Counted from the first letter of the stretch, positions 1 to 7,812 are shown. The stretch is DNA of 11,564 nt from Lachnospiraceae bacterium (GCA_009774155.1 VSNE01000056.1:1-11564), one strand, 5' to 3'. Notes: generated by a model not told the origin, from the sequence alone. Translations and numbers: made by a program.

Positions 1-70
1 TATAATAACAGAATAATTCAGAAAAAGCAACCGTGCTGTTTAAAAAACTTTCTCACAAGCGCGCCTCTTT

Positions 71-1033
71 CTATTCGCCCAGGTCTCCGTATGCAACCAT
101 CGGCGTGCCCTTCATAATATTCAGGCTGACCGTCTGGTAGAGAAGAACTCCGTCATTTTCTGCATAGCATTCCTCCAGCAGATTTCCGAGATAATCCCGG
201 ATCATTCCAAGCAATGATCCTTTGGAAAACCTATCGCCCGGCCTGCAGGCCGGATACCAAAGTCCGGTATGCCCGGCATTTAAAAAATGTCCGGCAGCAA
301 TTTTTTCAGGAACGTTTGCCTGCCGCTTCACAGGCTCCGGGAGAACCTTCAGCAGACGAAGAACATTGCGCACATCCTCTTTATCTTCTTCTACCTCCCC
401 TCTGCTCCATAAGGATCTGCATCCTCTCTCAATCAGGATTCCGGGAATCCCCATGCTTCCGGCCTCATTATAAGCTCCTCCGGACGGATTTTTCGTGGCA
501 TAGCTGTATGCCACATTCACCACCTTTGCCATAGCCTCTGACGCTTCGTTTACTTCCGGCTTTGCCGCTCCCAGCGTATAGACATGCGGATACAGTTCCT
601 CATAGCCATCCCCGCAGTGCAGATCTACATAGTAATCCGCCAGGGAAAACAGCTTTTTCACCATAGTATGACAGATTCGTTCCGTCAGCGTCCCGTCCGG
701 ATTTCCCGGAAATTCTCTGTTGATGTTCTTTCCATCCTCATATACGGTGCTCATAGTCCGGTGCTCAAACCCGGAACGGTTAATCAGCGGCAAAATAATA
801 ACATTTCCGCAGAGCACTGCCGCCTCCAGCTCCTGCGAAAGCTCCATGGCTGCCTGAATCCCCACATATTCTGCATTATGGATTCCTCCTGTGACCAGCA
901 CGGTAGGTCCTTCCCCGCTGCCGCAGATCAGCGTCGCCGGAACCTGCATGTCCGTATTTATAATATTCATATACCCGGATATCTTTTCTCCCGGGCAGGC
1001 AGTCAACTGTCCTAATGTGAGATTTTTCTTCAT
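71..1033 (-). CDS. M14-family zinc hydrolase (succinylglutamate desuccinylase/aspartoacylase-like)
   Basis: A 320-residue cytoplasmic protein with no signal peptide. The zinc site of the AstE/AspA branch of M14 is visible: H52 and E55 in GGIHNAE, and the third ligand H139 in YVDLHCGD. The likely catalytic glutamate is E202 in ILIERG. An NINREFPG segment (103-110) matches the substrate-carboxylate-binding Asn-Arg loop of this family. Members hydrolyse N-acyl amino acids or short amide bonds; the real substrate cannot be read from sequence. The gene starts 8 bp after the LysR stop, with AAGGA at the end of the LysR gene as a rather distant ribosome binding site (about 12 nt), so it is probably translated from the same mRNA. 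It is the last gene of the leftward run; no strong terminator is seen in the 70 bases beyond it. Family call firm, substrate unknown. Confidence 0.85.
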   Translation of the reverse strand: MKKNLTLGQLTACPGEKISGYMNIINTDMQVPATLICGSGEGPTVLVTGGIHNAEYVGIQAAMELSQELEAAVLCGNVIILPLINRSGFEHRTMSTVYEDGKNINREFPGNPDGTLTERICHTMVKKLFSLADYYVDLHCGDGYEELYPHVYTLGAAKPEVNEASEAMAKVVNVAYSYATKNPSGGAYNEAGSMGIPGILIERGCRSLWSRGEVEEDKEDVRNVLRLLKVLPEPVKRQANVPEKIAAGHFLNAGHTGLWYPACRPGDRFSKGSLLGMIRDYLGNLLEECYAENDGVLLYQTVSLNIMKGTPMVAYGDLGE

Positions 1034-1041
1034 TTCTCTGT

Positions 1042-1956
1042 TTATTCCTTCCCCATATGTTCTTTTACATACTCTATAAATTTCACGGCCTCCGGGGAAA
1101 GCTCATCCCGTTTTCTTTTCGCATATCCGAAAATAATGCTCTCCTCATTTCCCTTGATAGGAATTCCCCGAATTTCTTCATGGCCTGCGGACACCGAACA
1201 CATACCGCATCCGATACTGCACAGCCTTGTCTCAAGCAGCATGTGGAGCGTCAGATGCCTGCTGTTTGTCACTATGACCTGTCCCCGGCGCTTGTGATAC
1301 TGATAGTCTTCATTTCTCTGAATCAGATTGATGCTCAGGAAATCCTGGTCATCCTTTGTCTGTACATAATTCAGATCCCGCAATTCCTTATTCGTCACAA
1401 ATGCAGCATGATACAGCGGGCTTTTCGGCCCCAGAAACAAAATCGGTTCCATCCTCTTTAATTCCATAAATTCCAGATGCTTATACTCCAGCATCTGCCG
1501 AAAACCGGTTATCTGATTCCGATGCACATACACAAAGCCCAGTTCTGCCCGATGACGGTGCAGCGCCTGAAGTATTCCTTCTATGTTGTCTTCTATATAC
1601 TGAACCCGGAAACCATTTGCCAGCTCGTCTGTATAGAAGCGGCCAAACATAGATGCCAGCCAGTCGCTAAAGCCGGCTGCCACACAGAACGTAGAGACAT
1701 TCCGCGCTTCCAGCATATTCTGAATCTTTCCTGACTCAACCAAAATACGGCAGGCATAGTCATAGACCTTTCTGCCTGCCTCTGTGGCCTCCACTCCACG
1801 GGCCTTCCGTTCCAGAAGCTCCACCTGAAGCTCTGTCTCCAGAGATTTGATGGTTTTGCTGATATGAGGCTGGGAGGTATATAATACCTCCGCCGCCTTC
1901 TTAAAACTTCCGCTGTCCACGCTGGCAACGAAATATTGTAACTGCTTTAAATCCAT
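1042..1956 (-). CDS. LysR-family transcriptional regulator
   Basis: A 304-residue protein starting MDLKQLQYFV, the normal LysR start. An in-frame extension reaching upstream to 2067 would overlap the preceding gene by about 100 bp and does not look like LysR, so the start at 1956 is preferred. The N-terminal winged helix-turn-helix spans roughly residues 1-65 (GSFKKAAEVLYTSQPHISKTI, with LERKARGVEATEAG following). The remainder is the two-lobed effector-binding domain, less conserved. It begins 14 bp after the metal ATPase stop and ends 8 bp before the M14 hydrolase. LysR proteins usually sit divergent from their targets; this one is co-directional and internal to a run of genes, so its target cannot be guessed from layout. 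The effector is unknown; the adjacent hydrolase or its substrate is a guess only. The ribosome binding site is weak (GGGCAGAG). Confidence 0.88.
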   Translation of the reverse strand: MDLKQLQYFVASVDSGSFKKAAEVLYTSQPHISKTIKSLETELQVELLERKARGVEATEAGRKVYDYACRILVESGKIQNMLEARNVSTFCVAAGFSDWLASMFGRFYTDELANGFRVQYIEDNIEGILQALHRHRAELGFVYVHRNQITGFRQMLEYKHLEFMELKRMEPILFLGPKSPLYHAAFVTNKELRDLNYVQTKDDQDFLSINLIQRNEDYQYHKRRGQVIVTNSRHLTLHMLLETRLCSIGCGMCSVSAGHEEIRGIPIKGNEESIIFGYAKRKRDELSPEAVKFIEYVKEHMGKE

Positions 1957-1970
1957 TTTACTCTGCCCAA

Positions 1971-4592
1971 TTATTTTCTGTATAAAATTCGGATAGAATT
2001 TAATACGCACAGCATCGCAACACCTGTATCCGCAAAAATCGCCATCCACATGGATGCAAATCCGCAAAGGCCAAGCACCATAACAATAACCTTAATTACC
2101 AGTGCAAATACAACATTCTGCCAGGAAATAGCACTGGTGGAACGAGCGATTGCCACTGCCTGCGGAATCGACTCCATACCGGAGGTCATAAATACTACAT
2201 CCGCCGCCTCAATTGCCGCGTCGGCACCGCTTCCCATAGCTGCCCCTACATCTGCTCCTGCCAGCACCGGCGCATCGTTAATACCGTCGCCTACAAACAT
2301 AACGCTGCCGTAGACGTTGCGGATCAAATTCAGCTCCGTCAGCTTGTCCTGCGGAAGCAGCTTTGCATGGACCTCATCGATTTCTGTCTCTTCCGCCACT
2401 GCCTGCGCACTGTCCTGCGCGTCGCCGGTCAGCATTGCCGTGGTAATATTCTGTTTCTTAAGCTTCGCAACCGCAGCCTTTGCATCTGATTTAATGGTAT
2501 CCGAGATTACAACATGTCCTGCATAGATACCGTTTACCGCAATTAACACCTCCGAGCCGAATGCAGTCCTCTTATATTTATCAAGACAAATCCCAAACTT
2601 ATCCATCAGCTTCCGGTTTCCGCAGAGAAGCTCGCCTTCCGTAAGCGTCGCGCGGATACCGTGCCCGGCAATCTCTTCCAGAGCTGTCGGCTTTTCCAGT
2701 CCCATCCCCTTCTGCTTTGCAGCGGCTACTATGCTGACGCCAATCGGGTGCGTGGATACCTGCTCACAACTGGCGCACATCAAAAGAAGCTGATCCTGGC
2801 TGAAATGACTGTCGGAAATAACCTGCTGCACCACAAAGTTACCCTCGGTAATTGTGCCGGTCTTGTCCATAACTACTGCACTTACATGGCTGAGCGCCTC
2901 CAGAGACACCCCTCCCTTGAAAAGGATGCCCTTCTTAGAACCTGCGCCGATACCGGAGAAAAATGCCAGAGGCACGCTTAGCACAAGCGCGCACGGGCAG
3001 CTCATTACCAGAAAAGTAAGCGCCGTATAGATCCATTCGGACCATCTTCCTGTAATAACAGACGGAATAATGGCGGTAAACAGCGAGAGCGCCACTACAA
3101 ACGGAGTATAGATTCTTGCAAATTTAGTAATGAAGCGATCGATCTGCGGCTTACTTGCCGCAGCATTTTCTACGGAATCCAGAATACGGGTCACCATAGA
3201 TTCCTCCAGCATCTTTTCCACACGAAGCTTTAGCTGGCCGGAAGTATTTACACATCCGGAAACCACCTCGTCTCCAAAGCCAACCCCTACCGGCACCGGC
3301 TCGCCCGTGATCGGCGAGGTATCCACACGGCTCTCTCCCTCTATAACAATGCCGTCCAGAGGAATCCGATCGCCGGGACGAACCAGAAGAATGTCCCCTA
3401 CCTGTGCATCCTGCGCCGGAATTGTCTGAACCGCTTCTCCAACCAGCAGATTGACAACCTCCGGACGCATATCCACCGCGTCCATAATCTGGCTGCGGCT
3501 CTTCTCCACAGCCACATGTTCAAAATATTCGCCAATACGGTAGAACAGAATAACGCCCGCTGCCTCTGCATATTCGCCGATAATAAGCGCGCCTAAAGTA
3601 GCCACTGTCATCAGGAAATTTTCATCAAACACCTGACCCTTCAGCAGATTTTTCACTGCGGTCATAACAATCTTATAGCCCAGAACCGCATAAGCCAGAA
3701 CGAAGCACACATCCAGGAGCATCGTATCCGGAAGGATTCCCATATGCTCCAGAAGCTCTCCTCCAAGAAAAAGAACGCCTCCTGATACTACCTGAATCAA
3801 CGTTTTAGTGTTATCGGAAATATCCTTTTTACTTGTTCTTCCTACATCACTGCTTAAAGTATCTTTGCTCCTCGGGGAATTATCTTTTTCTATTACTACA
3901 ACCTCCGACTCAATGGAGGCGCAGATCTGGCGGATCTGCGGCAGATACCTGTCCGGGCTCTTTGCAGTCAGACGGAGCTGCCTGGTGGCAAAGGTAATCG
4001 CGGCATCCGATACCCCGTCCAGCCCGCGGATCTTCTTTTCCATCTTTGCCGCACAGTTGGCGCATCCGAGATTTTCCAATATATAGGTTTTGGTCTTATA
4101 TGCCCCCGGAAGAGAGCCGCCTCTCGGCACTACTTTTACCTCCGACTCAATGGAAGTACAAATATCCTGAATTCTCGGGAGCAGCTCTGCATGATTTTCA
4201 GCGGAAAGCCTCAACTGCTTGGTAGTGAAAGTAATCGTGGCATACTTAACCCCCGGCAGCTCCTTAATCCTCTTCTCCATCTTTGCCGCACAGTTGGCGC
4301 ATCCGAGGTTCTCCAGAATATATACCCGTTTCTCCAGGCCGTCATCCGGCATATTGCAGGTGCAGTTTGAAAGGCTCTCGCCGCATACGTCACAGTACTC
4401 CGCGTGGGGATGACACAATTCACAATCGCAGTTTTCCGGATGGCCTTCCGCGTGATGATGCGCCTCATGATCGTGATGGTGATGTTCGTGATCATGACCG
4501 CATCCGCACCCGTCTTCATGACTGTGATCATGGTGATGTTCGTGATCGTGGCCGCATCCGCACTCGTCTTCTTTTTTTAGTTCTTCGCTCAT
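1971..4592 (-). CDS. cadA: P1B-type heavy-metal (Zn/Cd/Pb) exporting ATPase with His/Cys-rich N-terminus
   Basis: An 873-residue membrane pump. The start at 4592 has a strong AAGGAGG site 5 nt upstream; an in-frame start 12 codons earlier has none. Residues 1-80 hold 20 His and 11 Cys, an unusually rich metal-binding tail. Two HMA domains follow (about 88-157 and 166-240), each with LGCANCAAKM. Then come the TGE actuator motif (429), the membrane CPC metal site (532-534), the DKTGT phosphorylation site (576), the HP motif (615) and the GDGINDAP hinge (768). The last membrane helix carries ADTG with D855, equivalent to the ZntA aspartate that marks Zn/Cd/Pb specificity rather than copper. It follows the lipoprotein by 53 bp with no terminator between and precedes LysR by 14 bp. 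Family and metal class are secure; the exact metal is not. Confidence 0.93.
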   Translation of the reverse strand: MSEELKKEDECGCGHDHEHHHDHSHEDGCGCGHDHEHHHHDHEAHHHAEGHPENCDCELCHPHAEYCDVCGESLSNCTCNMPDDGLEKRVYILENLGCANCAAKMEKRIKELPGVKYATITFTTKQLRLSAENHAELLPRIQDICTSIESEVKVVPRGGSLPGAYKTKTYILENLGCANCAAKMEKKIRGLDGVSDAAITFATRQLRLTAKSPDRYLPQIRQICASIESEVVVIEKDNSPRSKDTLSSDVGRTSKKDISDNTKTLIQVVSGGVLFLGGELLEHMGILPDTMLLDVCFVLAYAVLGYKIVMTAVKNLLKGQVFDENFLMTVATLGALIIGEYAEAAGVILFYRIGEYFEHVAVEKSRSQIMDAVDMRPEVVNLLVGEAVQTIPAQDAQVGDILLVRPGDRIPLDGIVIEGESRVDTSPITGEPVPVGVGFGDEVVSGCVNTSGQLKLRVEKMLEESMVTRILDSVENAAASKPQIDRFITKFARIYTPFVVALSLFTAIIPSVITGRWSEWIYTALTFLVMSCPCALVLSVPLAFFSGIGAGSKKGILFKGGVSLEALSHVSAVVMDKTGTITEGNFVVQQVISDSHFSQDQLLLMCASCEQVSTHPIGVSIVAAAKQKGMGLEKPTALEEIAGHGIRATLTEGELLCGNRKLMDKFGICLDKYKRTAFGSEVLIAVNGIYAGHVVISDTIKSDAKAAVAKLKKQNITTAMLTGDAQDSAQAVAEETEIDEVHAKLLPQDKLTELNLIRNVYGSVMFVGDGINDAPVLAGADVGAAMGSGADAAIEAADVVFMTSGMESIPQAVAIARSTSAISWQNVVFALVIKVIVMVLGLCGFASMWMAIFADTGVAMLCVLNSIRILYRK

Positions 4593-4607
4593 AGGAACCT
4601 CCTTCCT
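4593..4607 (-). promoter_or_regulatory. Ribosome binding site of the metal ATPase within a small inverted repeat
   Basis: The Shine-Dalgarno GGAGG lies exactly in the 5-nt loop between AGGAA and TTCCT, which are perfect complements. A 5-bp stem could present or mask the site. The stem is short and A/T-rich in part, so this may be chance. The strong ribosome binding site itself is clear and fixes the start at 4592. Confidence 0.5.
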
Positions 4608-4627
4608 GATTTTTACAGCCCGCGGCA

Positions 4628-4633
4628 ATTATA
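4628..4633 (-). promoter_or_regulatory. Possible internal -10 box ahead of the metal ATPase
   Basis: A perfect TATAAT lies 35 bp upstream of the ATPase start, in the gap after the lipoprotein gene. No recognisable -35 hexamer sits 16-18 bp further upstream, so it would need an activator or may be chance. It matters because it would let the metal pump be expressed separately from the ABC genes. Confidence 0.25.
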
Positions 4634-4645
4634 TTTCATTTTCCG

Positions 4646-5875
4646 TCACGGCTGCTTTGCTCTTCTGGCTTTTGCTTCCTCAAAAGTATAAGCGCCGGCC
4701 AAAGCTTCCAGATCCTCAAGTGTGGCATCCGGATTATAGTTTTTACATACGCCGTAAAGATCTTCATAATTATATGCATTTATTTCAATACTGGAAGACA
4801 TTTCATATTTCTTCTCATAGTCCTCTGCATTCTCTGATGTCCAAAAGCCCTGAATTATACGGAATGCCTTTCCGTCAGCCTCGCGGAATTCTGATGCATA
4901 ACCGTTCAGCGCATTGTACATGGCTGCAAAAGACGGCCCGATGATGGAACGATATTTTCCTGTCACATAGTCCAGATTACCGTTTATAAATAACTTCCAG
5001 TTTGCATCGCTGTAGCAGTCTACAAGACCAAATCTGGCTCCTGCCTTCACAATATCTGACTCCATATCAAAAACCGGCAGTACGGCCAGCACGACTCCGT
5101 ACTGATCTGTCTCATATTCGGCCTTTGCCCGTTCCCGGAATGCGTCACGGCTTAGATATCCCGGGCAGATGCATACCGTCAGAGCGCCGGCCTGTACATG
5201 CTCAATATTTTCAGAGGCCGCCAGCTCCCGGGTATCTTTGTCAAAGGTCACTCCATATGCTTCCTGAAGCGCATCCAAAATTCCCACGGTACGCAGGCGA
5301 TGCATCTCATTGCCTATGGAAGCGCCGCCGCTTAAGATGAAATATTCATCGTTTTCGGCATTTTCAGCAAAATAAGCCCCCATCTTGGCCCCGGCCTGAT
5401 ATTCAATCTCACTGCCTGGACCTACCACACCAAGAAAATACTCATTGTCTGCTGCTTTTGCAAATGCTTCATCAGATACGCTCCCGGACGCCATCATGTA
5501 ATAAATATGAAGTTCTGCACAAAGATTTACCTCCGCCTCCAGATCATAGCTGTTAAAGGACATAATACCTTCCACGCCATTCTCTGCGGCAGACCTGATA
5601 AACTGCATCGCCTCCTCCGGAGACGCTACGGTGTCGGAGTACAGGAAATCCACATCCTCAAAGCAGCTTTCAATATAATTTTCCAGATAATCTTTAAAAT
5701 CAATTACCTCATTGTCCGTTCTGCTGTAAACCAGTACGCCGATTTTATGAACCGAGGCCTTTTCTGAAGCCTCCTCTGCACGCTCACTGACACTGCTGCT
5801 CCCGCGGATGCCGCCGCATGCCGCAAGCCCGTATGCAAGGCAGATTATAAGCGCCAGACTAATCATCCTTTTCAT
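4646..5875 (-). CDS. Lipoprotein resembling type 1 periplasmic-binding proteins
   Basis: A 409-residue exported protein. A signal peptide (MKRMISLALIICLAYG) ends in the lipobox LAAC, so it is probably lipid-anchored on the outer face of the membrane, with a short Ser/Glu-rich linker after it. The mature part begins KIGVLVYSRTDNEV and alternates beta strands with helices in the manner of sugar-binding or type 1 substrate-binding proteins. It could belong to an uncharacterised lipoprotein family such as DUF3798, but I cannot confirm that. The start at 5875 has GGAGGAGG 6-8 nt upstream and shares ATGA with the stop of the preceding ATPase gene, so translation is probably coupled. An alternative start 10 codons upstream lacks support. 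Type 1 binding folds usually serve sugar or amino-acid importers, not Dpp/Opp systems, so its pairing with a DppF-like ATPase is odd. Ligand unknown. Confidence 0.72.
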   Translation of the reverse strand: MKRMISLALIICLAYGLAACGGIRGSSSVSERAEEASEKASVHKIGVLVYSRTDNEVIDFKDYLENYIESCFEDVDFLYSDTVASPEEAMQFIRSAAENGVEGIMSFNSYDLEAEVNLCAELHIYYMMASGSVSDEAFAKAADNEYFLGVVGPGSEIEYQAGAKMGAYFAENAENDEYFILSGGASIGNEMHRLRTVGILDALQEAYGVTFDKDTRELAASENIEHVQAGALTVCICPGYLSRDAFRERAKAEYETDQYGVVLAVLPVFDMESDIVKAGARFGLVDCYSDANWKLFINGNLDYVTGKYRSIIGPSFAAMYNALNGYASEFREADGKAFRIIQGFWTSENAEDYEKKYEMSSSIEINAYNYEDLYGVCKNYNPDATLEDLEALAGAYTFEEAKARRAKQP

Positions 5876-6846
5876 ATATTTCCTCCTCCGGCATATAAAT
5901 AACACGCTACCTGATGGCCTTCATCCATCTTTCTCAAAGGCGGGCGCTCCTTCCTGCAGATTTCCATACAGCGGCCGCATCTGTCCTGGAAGGGACAGCC
6001 GGCGGGAACATCCAGCGGGCTCGGCGCTTCGCTCTCGATGCTTTCAATCTTTTTGGAAAAATCCATATTCAGGTCGAATACCGCCCCCAGCAGCGCCTGG
6101 GTATATGGATGCAGAGCTTTGGAGCTGATGTCCTGCGCCGGAAGCGTCTCGACAATATTCCCCAGATACATGACCGCAATCTGATGCGCAAAGGACTGGA
6201 TCAGGCCAAGGTCATGCGCAATAAATCCAATAGCGATATTTCTTTTCTTCTGAAGCCCTACTACAAGCTCAATGATCGTCTTTTGAACGGATACATCCAA
6301 TGCGCAGGTCGCCTCATCCATCACGATAATCTCCGGCTCCAGCGCAATGGCTCTGGCAATTGCAATTCTCTGGCGCTGTCCGCCGGACATGCTGTGAGGA
6401 TAACGATCCGCAAAGCTTTCCGGCAAATCCACCATCTCCAGATATTTTCGTGCCACCGCATCCTTTTCACCTGCCTTAATTCGTTGGAAATTCATCAGCG
6501 GCTCGCAGATAATATCCCGGATTTTCATCTTGGGATTGAAGGAAGCGGAAGGGTCCTGAAATACCATCTGGATATACTGGCGGTTCTGGCGCAGCTCCTC
6601 TCCCTTTAGTTTAGTAATATCCTTTCCATGGAACAATATTTCTCCTTCCGTCGGAGTATCCAAAGATACAAGAAAACGCATAAACGTACTTTTTCCGCAT
6701 CCGGACTCGCCCACCAGGCCAAGAGTCCTGCCTCTGTACAGCTTCAGACTGATATCATTGCAGGCTGTCAGCGTGCGGTTATCAGAGGCCGGAAATTTCC
6801 GGGTTATATGGTTTGCCTCAAGTATTACATCCTTTTCATCAAACAT
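5872..6846 (-). CDS. DppF/OppF-type ABC transporter ATP-binding protein
   Basis: A complete 324-residue nucleotide-binding subunit of the dipeptide/oligopeptide (or nickel) importer class. Visible motifs: Walker A GESGCGKST (46-54), Q-loop QDPSASFNP (97 on), signature MSGGQRQR (153-160), Walker B IIVMDEA (173-179) and switch histidine H211. The C-terminal extension with CPFQDRCGRCMEIC (Cys 284, 290, 293, 297) is the oligopeptide-transporter C-terminal domain. Walker B continues DEATCALDV, where most relatives have DEPTSALDV or DEPVSALDV; the catalytic Glu is kept. The start at 6846 follows GGGAGG by 8 nt and overlaps the upstream ATPase gene by 8 bp, as is usual for dppD-dppF pairs. No permease or Dpp-type substrate-binding gene lies in the window, so its membrane partner is missing or elsewhere. 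Confidence 0.88.
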   Translation of the reverse strand: MFDEKDVILEANHITRKFPASDNRTLTACNDISLKLYRGRTLGLVGESGCGKSTFMRFLVSLDTPTEGEILFHGKDITKLKGEELRQNRQYIQMVFQDPSASFNPKMKIRDIICEPLMNFQRIKAGEKDAVARKYLEMVDLPESFADRYPHSMSGGQRQRIAIARAIALEPEIIVMDEATCALDVSVQKTIIELVVGLQKKRNIAIGFIAHDLGLIQSFAHQIAVMYLGNIVETLPAQDISSKALHPYTQALLGAVFDLNMDFSKKIESIESEAPSPLDVPAGCPFQDRCGRCMEICRKERPPLRKMDEGHQVACYLYAGGGNI

Positions 6847-7603
6847 AACGCACACCTCCCAGTGACGGGACTGCGTCCAGAAGCTTCTTTGTGTACTCGT
6901 TCTGTGTCCTGTAAAGTATATGCTCTCTGGAGCCCCTGTCCTCAATGATTCCCTGTTTCATCACGACCATATAGTCGGACATATAAGCGGCCACACCCAG
7001 GTTATGGGTCACCACAATGATACTTGCGCCGAACTCATCCCTCAGCTCCATAAACTGACGAATGATCTGCGCCTGAGTTGTCACATCCAGCGCGCTGGTG
7101 GGCTCGTCGGCCAGGATGATGGCCGGTTTGGTGATGAGGGCCCGGGCAATCGCCACCCGCTGCTGCTGTCCGCCGGAGAGATTGTTGGGCATATTGTTAA
7201 GCTTATCCTCCAATGCCAGCATCCTCACGATCCCGTCCATAAACTTCTCATCCGCCGTGTCGCCGTCCAGCTCCACAGGCAGGACAATATTTTCATAAAC
7301 ATTCAGGATTGGGACAAGGTTATAGTTCTGGAAGATAAAACCGATGTTGCGTCGGCGGAAGATAGTCAGCTCCTCATCATTCTTTTTAGCCAGTTCATCC
7401 CCACGGACAATGACGCTGCCGGAAGTAGGCGTATCCAGCCCGCCCATCATGTTAAGCAAAGTAGATTTTCCGCTGCCAGACGTCCCGACTATCGCCACAA
7501 ATTCCCCCTGTTCCACAGAGAGGTTGATGCCATTTAAGGCGCGGGTAATGTTTGGCTCAGTACCATAATACTTTTTCAGATCGATTGTTTGCAATACATT
7601 CAT
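6839..7603 (-). CDS. Chimeric ABC ATPase: BceA/MacB-type front fused to Dpp/Opp-type end
   Basis: 254 residues, start at 7603 with AAGGAG 9 nt upstream. Walker A GTSGSGKST (40-48), Q-loop FIFQNYNLVP (Q92), signature LSGGQQQR (142-149), Walker B IILADE (162-167) and H200 are all present, so it could fold as an ATPase. Residues 1 to about 169 read like the ATPase of BceAB/MacB-type exporters (NMMGGLDTPTSG, NIGFIFQNYNLVP). In those proteins DEPT is followed by G-N/A-L-D and a short end. Here it continues TSALDVTTQAQI, and the tail EYTKKLLDAVPSLGG is typical of DppD-like subunits. The gene sits where bceA is expected (after the sensor kinase) but overlaps dppF, where dppD is expected. A fusion by recombination at the conserved Walker B codons explains both. 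Whether the product still works, and with which permease, is unknown. Confidence 0.85.
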   Translation of the reverse strand: MNVLQTIDLKKYYGTEPNITRALNGINLSVEQGEFVAIVGTSGSGKSTLLNMMGGLDTPTSGSVIVRGDELAKKNDEELTIFRRRNIGFIFQNYNLVPILNVYENIVLPVELDGDTADEKFMDGIVRMLALEDKLNNMPNNLSGGQQQRVAIARALITKPAIILADEPTSALDVTTQAQIIRQFMELRDEFGASIIVVTHNLGVAAYMSDYMVVMKQGIIEDRGSREHILYRTQNEYTKKLLDAVPSLGGVRYV

Positions 7604-7646
7604 AATCAAATGCTCCTTCCAAGGCTTTTTGCCTGTTGATAAGGAC

Positions 7647-7675
7647 ATTATAAAATCCAAATGTCACAGAAATGT
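7647..7675 (-). promoter_or_regulatory. Promoter of the chimeric ATPase with direct-repeat operator
   Basis: A perfect TATAAT -10 (7647-7652) lies 44 bp ahead of the ATPase start. Six nt upstream of it is ACATTT (7659-7664), and 11 bp further a second ACATTT (7670-7675). No good -35 hexamer exists; the repeats cover that position. One-turn direct repeats replacing the -35 are typical of activation by OmpR-family regulators, and such a regulator is encoded just upstream. Regulation by it is inference. Confidence 0.65.
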
Positions 7676-7687
7676 CCGAAGCGGCAT

Positions 7688-7731
7688 AAAAAATGCGGCT
7701 GAAATGTTACAAGACTCGGACATTTCAGCCG
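7688..7731 (-). terminator. Hairpin plus T-run downstream of the sensor kinase
   Basis: A perfect 12-bp inverted repeat (CGGCTGAAATGT at 7696-7707, complement at 7720-7731, 12-nt loop) is followed on the minus strand by CA and six T (7693-7688). It sits 82 bp after the kinase stop and just before the ATPase promoter, so it likely ends or attenuates kinase transcripts. The right arm can instead pair with 7670-7679 (see findings). Confidence 0.65.
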
Positions 7732-7812
7732 AAAACCTGCCACTGGCAGCTTTGTCGGCACACTACTGCGAAAAAATACGCCGGACAGCCGGGAATATCC
7801 GTCTGTCATGTG

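Noticed and set aside
1..70. Possible terminator after the M14 gene (AGCA-CGGT-TGCT followed by TTTTT)
   Set aside because: The stem is only 4 bp with a 4-nt loop; too weak to call.
1957..2067. 37-codon upstream extension of the LysR gene
   Set aside because: It lies almost wholly inside the ATPase gene, does not resemble LysR N-termini, and MDLKQLQYF is the canonical start.
5914..6609. Long plus-strand open frame (231 codons) opposite dppF
   Set aside because: It is antisense to a gene with complete ABC ATPase motifs and shows no recognisable domain of its own.
6920..7537. 205-codon plus-strand open frame opposite the chimeric ATPase
   Set aside because: It shadows a well-supported gene and has no start signal or domain.
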